Part shown: piece by piece, positions 7,664 through 15,133 of the stretch
Position numbering within the stretch: the first letter of the stretch is position 1
Layout: every line of letters starts with the position of its first letter
From: Enterococcus sp. BWR-S5
GTDB taxonomy: Bacteria > Bacillota > Bacilli > Lactobacillales > Enterococcaceae
Direction of reading: 5' to 3'
DNA: 54,235 bases
NCBI RefSeq assembly: GCF_016745255.1
Contig: NZ_JADOEQ010000023.1
Span: 1-54,235, forward strand
Notes under the pieces: model-generated
What the model was told of the DNA's origin: nothing
Database searches by the model: none
The model's input: only the letters and a program-made list of their open reading frames with translations
Program-made: the position numbers and the translations under genes

Positions 7664-8632
7664 ATGTATCAATTTATGCAATCAAAAATATGTGAACTAT
7701 TAAATATAGAATACCCTATTCTGCAAGGTGGAATGGCGTGGATCGCTGATGCAGCATTAGCTGGAGCTGTTTCAGAGGCAGGAGGCTTAGGGATTATCGC
7801 TGGTGGAAATGCACCAAAGGAAGTCGTTCAAGCCGAGATACGAAAAATCAAAACAATGACAGACAAACCATTTGCTGTAAATATTATGCTGCTGTCTCCA
7901 TTTGCAGATGACATTGTAGATTTGGTTTGTGAAGAAGGCGTTCCTGTGGTTACTACAGGAGCCGGGAATCCAAGCAAGCATATGGAGCGTTTTAAAGCAC
8001 TTGGAATCAAAGTAATTCCAGTAGTACCTTCTGTTGCTCTGGGTACTCGAATGGAAAAAATTGGCGCGGATGCTGTTATCGTGGAAGGCATGGAGGCCGG
8101 CGGGCATATTGGCAAATTAACAACAATGAGTCTTGTTCCTCAAATTGTAGATGCGTTATCGATTCCTGTAATCGCAGCTGGTGGGGTAGGCGACGGTCGA
8201 GGCATGGCGGCTGCACTAATGCTTGGTGCAGAAGGCGTTCAGGTCGGCACCCGTTTTCTTATTGCAACGGAATGTACGGTGCATGAGAATTATAAGCAGA
8301 AAATTATCAAAGCTAGAGACATCGACACAGTAGTGACTTGTCAACATTTTGGTCACCCAGTTCGGGCAATAAAAAATAAATTGACGCGTGAGTACGATCA
8401 GCTGGAAAAACAGGAACTAAAAAATGAAATTCCTGATACGCAGAAGTTTGATGAGCTAGGACATGGTGCACTACGAAAGGCTGTAGTTGAAGGTGATATG
8501 GACCACGGCTCAGTCATGGCAGGACAAATTGCCGGTATGATTAAAAAAGAAGAAACCGCAAAAGAAATCATTGAATCGTTCATGAAAGAAACGAAAGAAG
8601 TCATTGAACTAGAAATGAAACGCTTTGGCTAG
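7664..8632 (+). CDS. fabK: Enoyl-ACP reductase II (FabK), FMN-dependent
   Basis: 322 residues with the FabK pattern: IEYPILQGGMAWIADAALAG at the N-terminus, TTGAGNP, EGMEAGGHIG (catalytic-region histidine), PVIAAGGVGDGRGMAAALML and GAEGVQVGTRFL (FMN phosphate). It reduces trans-2-enoyl-ACP in the last step of each elongation round. The ATG at 7664 has AGGATAAAGG upstream; the ATG at 7676 is an alternative. Its location in the operon separates it from the nitronate monooxygenase-type paralogue at 4218-5282. Confidence 0.95.
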   Translation: MYQFMQSKICELLNIEYPILQGGMAWIADAALAGAVSEAGGLGIIAGGNAPKEVVQAEIRKIKTMTDKPFAVNIMLLSPFADDIVDLVCEEGVPVVTTGAGNPSKHMERFKALGIKVIPVVPSVALGTRMEKIGADAVIVEGMEAGGHIGKLTTMSLVPQIVDALSIPVIAAGGVGDGRGMAAALMLGAEGVQVGTRFLIATECTVHENYKQKIIKARDIDTVVTCQHFGHPVRAIKNKLTREYDQLEKQELKNEIPDTQKFDELGHGALRKAVVEGDMDHGSVMAGQIAGMIKKEETAKEIIESFMKETKEVIELEMKRFG

Positions 8633-8692
8633 AATGTCGCATAATAGAAAAATCATGCAAGGAAAATAAAGATACAGATAAATTAAATGTCC

Positions 8693-9421
8693 CGAGTAAC
8701 CGCAAGTAACAATGCGATAAGTTTGAGTTGCTTGGTCATCGGACCGCCAAAAAGAAGAAACTAGACAGTTACCTGGCTAGTTTCCTCAAATGAATGAAGG
8801 AGAACTATTGCCCTTTGCAGGACCATCTAGGGCAATAGCTATCGGACCACCAGAATGAAGATACACGTCAGTTACCTGATGTGTATCTACAACAAACCAA
8901 AGGAGAACTATTGCCCTTTCGTAGGACCGTCTAGGGCAATAGCTATCGGACCACCAGAATGAAGATACACGTCAGTTACCTGATGTGTATCTTCAACAAA
9001 CCAAAGGAGAACTATTGCCCTTTCGTAGGACCATCTAGGGCAACAGCTATCGGACCATCAGAATGAAGGTTCTCGTCAGTTACCTGATGAGAATCATCAA
9101 CAATTAAAAGGAGAGCCATTACTCTTTTATAGGACCATTTAGAAGTAATGGACATCGGACCAGTAAAAAGAAGAAACTAGACAGTTACCTGGCTGGTTTC
9201 CTCAAATGAATGAAGGAGAACTATTGCCCTTTTGCAGGACCATCTAGGGCAATAGCTATCGGACCATCAGAATGAAGGTTCACGTCAGTTACCTGACGTG
9301 AATCATCAATAATTTAAAGGAGAGCCATTACTCTTTTATAGGACCATCTAGAAGTAATGGACATCGGACCACCAAAATGAAGATACACATCAGTTACTTG
9401 GTGTGTATCTACAACAAACCA
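8693..9421 (+). repeat. Tandem array of seven ~104-base structured RNA repeats before fabD
   Basis: Units 2-7 begin with AAGGAG at 8797, 8900, 9004, 9108, 9213 and 9317; the next AAGGAG (9422) is the RBS of fabD. The period is therefore 103-105. Each has hairpin A (CTATTGCCCT/AGGGCAATAG in units 2, 3, 6 and near-identical in 4; CCATTACT/AGTAATGG in 5 and 7) with GGACC in the loop. A second GGACC follows, preceded by ATC, then hairpin B, 12-13 bp, capped by CAG-TTAC-CTG. Unit 1 (about 8693-8796) keeps both hairpins (8703-8734 and 8757-8784) but lacks AAGGAG and the loop GGACC. Stems differ between units by compensating changes. No U-run follows any hairpin, so these are not terminators. Likely a cis-acting mRNA leader; no known family recognised. 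Confidence 0.9.
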
Positions 9422-9439
9422 AAGGAGACCGGATAATCT

Positions 9440-10369
9440 ATGAAAACAGCTTTTGTATTTAGTGGGCAAGGTGCTCAATATGTCGGTATGGGAAAAGAGC
9501 TTTACGAACAGGAGAAAGTAGTCAAAGAGACATTTTCAGAGGCGAGTGAGGTGCTTGGCTATGACATGGCAGAGCTTTGCTTCACTGAAAACGAACAGCT
9601 GAATCAAACCATGTATACACAGCCGGCGATTTTGACTGTTAGTACGGCGTTTAATCGAGTTTTGCAGAAGCATGGTTTTACTCCTGATATCACCGCTGGA
9701 TTAAGTCTTGGAGAATACAGTGCGTTGGTTGCAAGTGAGGCTCTTTCTTTCAAAGAAGCAATCGCTTTGGTTGCTAAAAGAGGGCAGTTCATGACCGAAG
9801 CTGCGCCAACCGGAACGGGTAAAATGGTTGCTGTGATGAATGCAGAACGTTCGCTGATTGAAGAATGCTGTGAGAAAGCAGCAGAACTCGGCATCGTATC
9901 CCCGGCAAACTATAATACACCGCAGCAAATTGTTATTGGTGGTGAGGCTGAAGCCGTTGATCAAGCAGTTGCTCTATTGAAGGAGCAGGGCGTAAAGCGA
10001 ATGATTCCTTTGAATGTCAGTGGTCCTTTCCATACAGCATTATTGAAGCCGGCTTCTGAGCAATTGGCGGAAGAGTTGAAGAAAATAGATTTTCAAGAAC
10101 CGAAAATCCCAGTTATCAGTAACACAACAGCCGAGGTGATGCCGGCGGGAGATATCAGAGAGCTCCTGACACAGCAGGTTATGAAAGCTGTTCGTTTTGC
10201 TGATAGTATCGAAACGATGAAGCAACTAGGCGTAGGTAGAATCATCGAAGTAGGTCCGGGAAAAACATTAACTGGTTTTATTCGAAAAATTGATAAAGAG
10301 ATTTCAACAGGTCGTGTAGAAGATTGTGCGACGTTAGCTGAGACCTTAACACTTTTAAGCGAGGGATAG
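9440..10369 (+). CDS. fabD: Malonyl-CoA:ACP transacylase (FabD)
   Basis: 309 residues. FSGQGAQYVGMG (7-18) and GLSLGEYSALVAS with nucleophile Ser89 are diagnostic, and the GPFHTALL stretch carries the catalytic histidine. It moves malonyl from CoA to ACP, feeding FabH and FabF. Its RBS AAGGAG (9422-9427) is the last AAGGAG of the repeat array and lies 12 bases from the ATG, longer than optimal; a second purine patch, CCGGAT, lies nearer. It is followed closely by fabG. Confidence 0.96.
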   Translation: MKTAFVFSGQGAQYVGMGKELYEQEKVVKETFSEASEVLGYDMAELCFTENEQLNQTMYTQPAILTVSTAFNRVLQKHGFTPDITAGLSLGEYSALVASEALSFKEAIALVAKRGQFMTEAAPTGTGKMVAVMNAERSLIEECCEKAAELGIVSPANYNTPQQIVIGGEAEAVDQAVALLKEQGVKRMIPLNVSGPFHTALLKPASEQLAEELKKIDFQEPKIPVISNTTAEVMPAGDIRELLTQQVMKAVRFADSIETMKQLGVGRIIEVGPGKTLTGFIRKIDKEISTGRVEDCATLAETLTLLSEG

Positions 10370-10372
10370 AGA

Positions 10373-11110
10373 ATGGACGTAAAAGGGAAAAATGTATTTG
10401 TTACCGGCAGCAGCCGAGGAATCGGAAAAGCTATCGCACAGACCTTTGCTCAAAAAGGTGCGAACATTATTTTAAATGGTCGGGGCGAAATTTCAGAGGA
10501 ACTGATTGATGAAATAAAAAGTAACGGTGTTGCTTGTGTCGGAATTTCCGGAGATATTTCAGATTATGAAGCAGCTGGAGAGATGATTGAGAAAGCAGTA
10601 GAACAGCTTGGCAGTATTGATATTCTAATCAACAATGCGGGTATCACTAATGATAAATTGCTATTGAGAATGTCCGGAGAGGATTTCTCGAAGTGTATCG
10701 ATATTAATCTGACTGGAACGTTTAACATGACACAGCATACAGTAAAACGTATGATGAAGCAGCGAAGCGGGCGTATTATCAATATGACGAGTGTCGTTGG
10801 TTTGATGGGAAATGTCGGTCAAGCAAACTATTCAGCAAGTAAGGCTGGTGTAGTCGGGTTTACAAAATCTGTAGCCAGAGAGGTTGCAGCAAGAGGAATT
10901 ACTTGTAATGCAATTGCTCCAGGCTTTATTGAAACAGAAATGACTGCAGTGCTTTCCGATGATATCAAGAAAAAAATGAATGAACAAATCCCATTAAAAA
11001 AATATGGTCAGACGGAAGATGTTGCTAAGGCAGCTGTATTCTTAGCTGAAAGCCCATATATCACAGGTCAGGTACTGAATATTGATGGCGGATTGGTCAT
11101 GCAAGGATAA
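10373..11110 (+). CDS. fabG: 3-oxoacyl-ACP reductase (FabG)
   Basis: A 245-residue short-chain dehydrogenase. VFVTGSSRGIGKAIA (9-23) binds NADPH, NNAGIT follows, and the catalytic triad lies in NMTSVVGLMGNVGQANYSAS with YSASK providing Tyr and Lys. It reduces 3-oxoacyl-ACP to 3-hydroxyacyl-ACP. The start is three bases after the fabD stop, with GAGGG upstream, so translation is probably coupled. Confidence 0.96.
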   Translation: MDVKGKNVFVTGSSRGIGKAIAQTFAQKGANIILNGRGEISEELIDEIKSNGVACVGISGDISDYEAAGEMIEKAVEQLGSIDILINNAGITNDKLLLRMSGEDFSKCIDINLTGTFNMTQHTVKRMMKQRSGRIINMTSVVGLMGNVGQANYSASKAGVVGFTKSVAREVAARGITCNAIAPGFIETEMTAVLSDDIKKKMNEQIPLKKYGQTEDVAKAAVFLAESPYITGQVLNIDGGLVMQG

Positions 11111-11136
11111 ACGAACCGGTTGGGAGGAAAAATCAA

Positions 11137-12375
11137 ATGAATCGAGTAGTGATTACAGGGTACGGTGTAACGTCTCCAATTGGAAATGATGCACAAACCT
11201 TTTTAGAAAGTTTAAAAGAAGGCGTGAATGGAATCGGTCCAATCACAAAGTTTGATGCTGAAGAAACAGGAGTAGCTTTAGCAGCTGAGGTTAAGGAATT
11301 TCCATTTGATAAATATTTTGTGAAAAAAGATGGTAAGCGAATGGATTTGTTTTCACTTTATGGCATCTATGCTGCGCTGGAAGCCGTGAAGATGAGTGGC
11401 ATTGATAAGGAACAGATTGATGTCGATCGCTTTGGTGTCATGGTGGGTTCTGGAATCGGCGGGCTTCAAACGATTCAGGATCAGGTCATTCGAATGCACG
11501 ATAAAGGACCACAACGGGTAAGCCCATTATTTATTCCAATGGCTATCGCTAATATGGCAGCAGGAAACATTGCTTTGCGAATTGGTGCGAAGGGTATCTG
11601 TACATCCATCGTTACGGCTTGTGCCAGTGCGACAAATTCAATTGGTGAGGCCTTCCGCAATATCAAACATGGGTATTCGGATGTGATTGTAGCAGGAGGA
11701 ACAGAGGCGTCGATTACTGAAATCGGCATTTCCGGTTTTTCTTCCTTAACAGCATTGTCTCATGCGACAGACAAAGACCGAGCGTCTATTCCTTTTGACA
11801 AAGACCGAAATGGTTTTGTGATGGGCGAAGGTGCAGGCGTGTTTGTCCTTGAGTCTTTAGAGCATGCGCAGCAGCGGGGAGCAACGATTTTAGGTGAAGT
11901 TGTCGGATATGGTGCAAATTGTGATGCGTACCATATGACTTCTCCAACGCCGGACGGCAGCGGAGCAGCGAAGGCAATGAAGCTGGCGATGGAAGAAGCT
12001 GGTATTACACCTGAACAGGTTGGTTATATCAATGCCCATGGTACAAGTACACCGACAAATGACAGTGCGGAATCAAGAGCCATCGAGCTGGCAATGGGTG
12101 AAGCGACGAAAGATATTCGTGTCAGCAGTACTAAGAGTATGACAGGACATCTATTGGGCGCTGCCGGAGGAATCGAAGGGATTGCTACACTGAATGCCTT
12201 ACAGCATCAATTTATTCCTCCAACCATCGGCTTGCAAAATAAGGACGAGGAAGTGACTGTAAATGTTGTTGCAAATACGAGTCAGCCTCATAGTTTTGAT
12301 TATGCATTAAGTAATTCATTAGGGTTTGGCGGACATAACGCTGTTATCTGCTTGAAACGCTGGGAGGATCAGTAA
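11137..12375 (+). CDS. fabF: Beta-ketoacyl-ACP synthase II (FabF)
   Basis: A 412-residue condensing enzyme with active-site Cys162 in TACASATNSIGEAF. The two histidines lie in INAHGTSTPTNDSAE and MTGHLLGAAGGIE. It extends acyl-ACP with malonyl-ACP. RBS GGGAGG. It ends two bases before accB. Confidence 0.97.
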   Translation: MNRVVITGYGVTSPIGNDAQTFLESLKEGVNGIGPITKFDAEETGVALAAEVKEFPFDKYFVKKDGKRMDLFSLYGIYAALEAVKMSGIDKEQIDVDRFGVMVGSGIGGLQTIQDQVIRMHDKGPQRVSPLFIPMAIANMAAGNIALRIGAKGICTSIVTACASATNSIGEAFRNIKHGYSDVIVAGGTEASITEIGISGFSSLTALSHATDKDRASIPFDKDRNGFVMGEGAGVFVLESLEHAQQRGATILGEVVGYGANCDAYHMTSPTPDGSGAAKAMKLAMEEAGITPEQVGYINAHGTSTPTNDSAESRAIELAMGEATKDIRVSSTKSMTGHLLGAAGGIEGIATLNALQHQFIPPTIGLQNKDEEVTVNVVANTSQPHSFDYALSNSLGFGGHNAVICLKRWEDQ

Positions 12376-12377
12376 TA

Positions 12378-12857
12378 ATGGATATCAAAGAAGTAAAAGA
12401 ACTTTTAGCACAATTCGATCAATCAAGCTTAACTGAGTTTGATTTAAGAGAAGGCTCTTTTGAGCTTTATATGAATAAAAACAATGTTTCACAACGAACA
12501 GTTCAAGCACAGCCTGAAGTAGAGAAAGCATCCGAAGCTGTGCCAAGTGCTGTAGAAGCAGAACCAAAAATCTCAGCACGACCGGCGGAGGTACCTTTAC
12601 CGGCAGCAACAGAGGGCGAAGAAATCACCTCTCCACTTGTTGGTGTAGTGTATTTACAGCCTGCACCGGATAAAGCAATGTTCAAATCTGTCGGCGATAA
12701 AGTGAAAAAGGGCGAAGTGGTTTGTATTGTTGAAGCCATGAAGCTGATGAACGAAATCACGTCGACTATCGATGGAACAATCACAGAAATATTAGTTGAA
12801 AATGAAGCAATTGTGGAATATAATCAACCAATATTCCGTGTATCTAAAGGAGAATAA
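12378..12857 (+). CDS. accB: Biotin carboxyl carrier protein of acetyl-CoA carboxylase (AccB)
   Basis: 159 residues. The N-terminal helical segment is followed by an Ala/Pro/Glu-rich flexible linker (about 44-82) and the C-terminal biotinyl domain. The biotin attachment site is Lys122 in EAMKLMNE. It carries carboxylated biotin between AccC and the AccA-AccD carboxyltransferase. RBS GGAGG overlaps the end of fabF. Confidence 0.96.
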   Translation: MDIKEVKELLAQFDQSSLTEFDLREGSFELYMNKNNVSQRTVQAQPEVEKASEAVPSAVEAEPKISARPAEVPLPAATEGEEITSPLVGVVYLQPAPDKAMFKSVGDKVKKGEVVCIVEAMKLMNEITSTIDGTITEILVENEAIVEYNQPIFRVSKGE

Positions 12858-12860
12858 TCT

Positions 12861-13280
12861 ATGAATATTCAAGAAATCATGGAAATCATTCCGCATCGCT
12901 ATCCGTTTTTGCTCTTAGATAGAGTAGAGGAAATGGTAGCCGGAGAAAAAATTATTGCTAAAAAGAACGTAACAATGAACGAACAGTTTTTCCAAGGACA
13001 TTTTCCTGGAGAACCAGTGATGCCAGGTGTTTTGATTATTGAGGCATTAGCACAGGCTGGGGCAGTTGCGCTGCTTTCTATGCCGGATTTCAAAGGGAAA
13101 ACTGCCTATTTTGGTGCAATGGATAAAGTGCGTTTCAGACAAAAGGTCGTTCCGGGAGATACACTGACTTTAGAAGTGGAAATCCTAAAGGTAAAATCAG
13201 TTGCCGGAACAGGTAAAGGGATTGCAAAAGTGAACGGTAAAAAAGTTGCCGAAGCAGAAATTACTTTTATGATTGGATAG
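12861..13280 (+). CDS. fabZ: 3-hydroxyacyl-ACP dehydratase (FabZ)
   Basis: A 139-residue hot-dog fold dehydratase. Catalytic His47 lies in [13 protein letters not shown] and Glu61 in IIEALAQ. It removes water from 3-hydroxyacyl-ACP to form the enoyl-ACP reduced by FabK. Some enterococci have a second, isomerising paralogue (FabN) elsewhere; this copy lies within the acc genes as expected for the non-isomerising FabZ. RBS AAAGGAG. Confidence 0.94.
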   Translation: MNIQEIMEIIPHRYPFLLLDRVEEMVAGEKIIAKKNVTMNEQFFQGHFPGEPVMPGVLIIEALAQAGAVALLSMPDFKGKTAYFGAMDKVRFRQKVVPGDTLTLEVEILKVKSVAGTGKGIAKVNGKKVAEAEITFMIG

Positions 13281-13286
13281 ATGCGT

Positions 13287-14657
13287 ATGTTCTCAAAAAT
13301 TTTAATTGCCAACCGTGGTGAAATTGCCGTACGTATTATTCGAGCGTGTAGAGAATTAGGTATTCGAACCGTTGCGGTTTATTCGGAAGCAGATCGAGAT
13401 GCCATGCATACACAGCTGGCTGATGAAGCGATTTGTATCGGACCGGCGAAAGCGACTGAATCTTACTTGAATGTACAGCGCGTGTTAAGTGCCGCGATTG
13501 TAACGAATGCAGAAGCGATTCATCCCGGGTTTGGTTTTTTATCAGAAAACAGTCAATTTGCTTCTATGTGTGAAGAATGTAACCTGACGTTTATTGGACC
13601 AAAATCAGAGACGATAGATGCAATGGGAAACAAGATTAATGCAAGAAGACTGATGATTGAAGCGGATGTTCCTGTAATCCCGGGGAGTGAAGGGGTTCTT
13701 GATACTGTTGATGAAGCATTGGCAGTCGCTGAAAAAATTGGTTACCCGGTCATGCTTAAAGCAGCGGCCGGAGGCGGAGGTAAAGGAATTCGCAAGGTCA
13801 TGAGTAAGGACGACCTACCTGCTCAGTTTGACTCTGCCCAGCAAGAAGCGAAAGCCGCCTTCAACAATGGAGACATGTATATCGAGAAAATTGTTTATCC
13901 TGCACGCCACATTGAGGTGCAGATACTGGGTGACAATTTTGGTCATGTGATCCACCTTGGGGAACGTGATTGTTCGTTGCAAAGAAATAATCAGAAAGTA
14001 ATGGAGGAATCTCCTTCCGTTGTCATTTCAGATGAAAAACGTGTACTTCTTGGTGAAACGGCTGTCCGAGCAGCCAAAGCAGTTGGTTATCAAAATGCCG
14101 GAACAATTGAATTTTTAATGGATGCTTCCGGTGAGTTTTATTTCATGGAAATGAATACACGTATTCAGGTCGAGCATCCTGTTACTGAGATGGTTACAGG
14201 CATTGATTTGGTAAAGGCACAAATTAAAATTGCTGCAGGGGAAGAATTGACGATTCAACAAGAGGATGTCATACTTTCTGGTCATGCGATTGAGTGTCGA
14301 ATCAATGCAGAGAATCCTGCATTCAATTTTGCTCCGGCACCGGGAACAATCGAAAATTTACTTTTACCAAGTGGCGGTATGGGCTTGCGTGTGGATAGCG
14401 CAATGTATTCAGGCTACAAAATCCCTCCATACTATGATTCTATGATTGCGAAGGTTATCGTGCATGGAGAAAACCGTTTTGATGCCTTTATGAAAATGCA
14501 GCGAGCATTGAGCGAGATTGTCACTGATGGACTGATGACAAATGCCGAATTCCAGTTAGATTTAATTACTCATGAAAGTGTTCTTGCCGGAGATTACGAT
14601 ACAAGCTTCCTACAAGAAACCTTCTTACCAACATGGGAACCGGAATCAGAGCAATAG
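13287..14657 (+). CDS. accC: Biotin carboxylase subunit of acetyl-CoA carboxylase (AccC)
   Basis: 456 residues from the ATG at 13287, which gives the family N-terminus MFSKILIANRGEIAVRIIRA. An ATG two codons upstream (13281) is possible, but GGA would then be only three bases away. The ATP-grasp lid GGGGKGIRKV (about 160-170) and EMNTRIQVEHPVTE (about 286-299) of the active site are intact. It carboxylates biotin on AccB using ATP and bicarbonate. It nearly abuts fabZ, while the 476-base gap after it holds a structured repeat array. Confidence 0.96.
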   Translation: MFSKILIANRGEIAVRIIRACRELGIRTVAVYSEADRDAMHTQLADEAICIGPAKATESYLNVQRVLSAAIVTNAEAIHPGFGFLSENSQFASMCEECNLTFIGPKSETIDAMGNKINARRLMIEADVPVIPGSEGVLDTVDEALAVAEKIGYPVMLKAAAGGGGKGIRKVMSKDDLPAQFDSAQQEAKAAFNNGDMYIEKIVYPARHIEVQILGDNFGHVIHLGERDCSLQRNNQKVMEESPSVVISDEKRVLLGETAVRAAKAVGYQNAGTIEFLMDASGEFYFMEMNTRIQVEHPVTEMVTGIDLVKAQIKIAAGEELTIQQEDVILSGHAIECRINAENPAFNFAPAPGTIENLLLPSGGMGLRVDSAMYSGYKIPPYYDSMIAKVIVHGENRFDAFMKMQRALSEIVTDGLMTNAEFQLDLITHESVLAGDYDTSFLQETFLPTWEPESEQ

Positions 14658-14678
14658 ATAATGGATAGTTGAAAAGAA

Positions 14679-15120
14679 AGAGGAAGACCATTACTCTTGT
14701 GCAGGAACTACTAGAAGTAATGGCTATCGGACCCCAAAAATGAAGACATAGGTCAGTTATCTGACCTATATCCTCGAAAAGAAAAAGGAGAACCGTTACT
14801 CTTGTTTAGGAACCACTACGAAAATTGTCTCTACGAGTCTAGCATAGCTGCGATTCCCTAGACAATGTATCAATTCGGTTTTAAGAAAGTGCTTCTACGA
14901 GTCTCATATTGTTTCGATTCTCGAAGCAAATGCGTCTACTTGGAAAAGCATTGGATAACGGACCTCCAAAAAGAAGAAATAGGTCAGTTACTTGACCTAT
15001 GTCCTCAAAAAGAAAAAGGAGTACCATTACTCTTGTGCAGGAACCTCTAGAAGTAATGGATAACGGACCTCCAAAATGAAGAAACAGAGCAGTGACCTGA
15101 CCTGTTTCCTCAAAAAGAAA
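14679..15120 (+). repeat. Second array of the same structured repeat (three units) before accD
   Basis: Unit starts are about 14679 (AGAGGA), 14785 (AAGGAG) and 15016 (AAGGAG), and the next AAGGAG (15121) is the RBS of accD. Units 1 and 3 are about 105 bases. Unit 2 is 231 bases because about 126 bases interrupt its hairpin A. Hairpin A is CCATTACT/AGTAATGG (14688-14695 with 14716-14723; 15024-15031 with 15052-15059) with GGAAC in the loop. The downstream GGACC is at 14729, 14960 and 15065. Hairpins B are 14745-14772, 14976-15003 and 15081-15108, with loops TTAT, TTAC and TGAC. The layout equals the fabD array, but the accD units form their own subtype. Confidence 0.88.
14825..14927 (+). repeat. 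Duplicated hairpin inserted in unit 2 of the accD array
   Basis: Two hairpins of the same design: TTGTCT-ctac-GAGTC-loop-GATTC-cct-AGACAA (14825-14865) and GCTTC-tac-GAGTC-loop-GATTC-tc-GAAGC (14891-14927). Both have 12-base loops. The outer stems differ but both pair, while CTACGAGTCT (14831 and 14895) is identical. They are unrelated to the 104-base unit and look like a second repeat type inserted into it. Confidence 0.7.
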
Positions 15121-15133
15121 AAGGAGTTTAGAC

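Noticed and set aside
8797-8950. Mini-ORFs beginning with TTG after each AAGGAG in the fabD array
   Set aside because: The frame length and sequence change between units (7 codons in unit 3, 16 in unit 2), and the bases vary to keep the stem rather than a peptide. Units with CCATTACT stems have no usable start.
8693-9421. CRISPR array
   Set aside because: The whole 104-base period is repeated with covarying stems; there are no unique spacers of constant length and no cas genes.
8693-15120. Arrays read as transcription attenuators
   Set aside because: None of the hairpins is followed by a run of T, so intrinsic termination is not supported.
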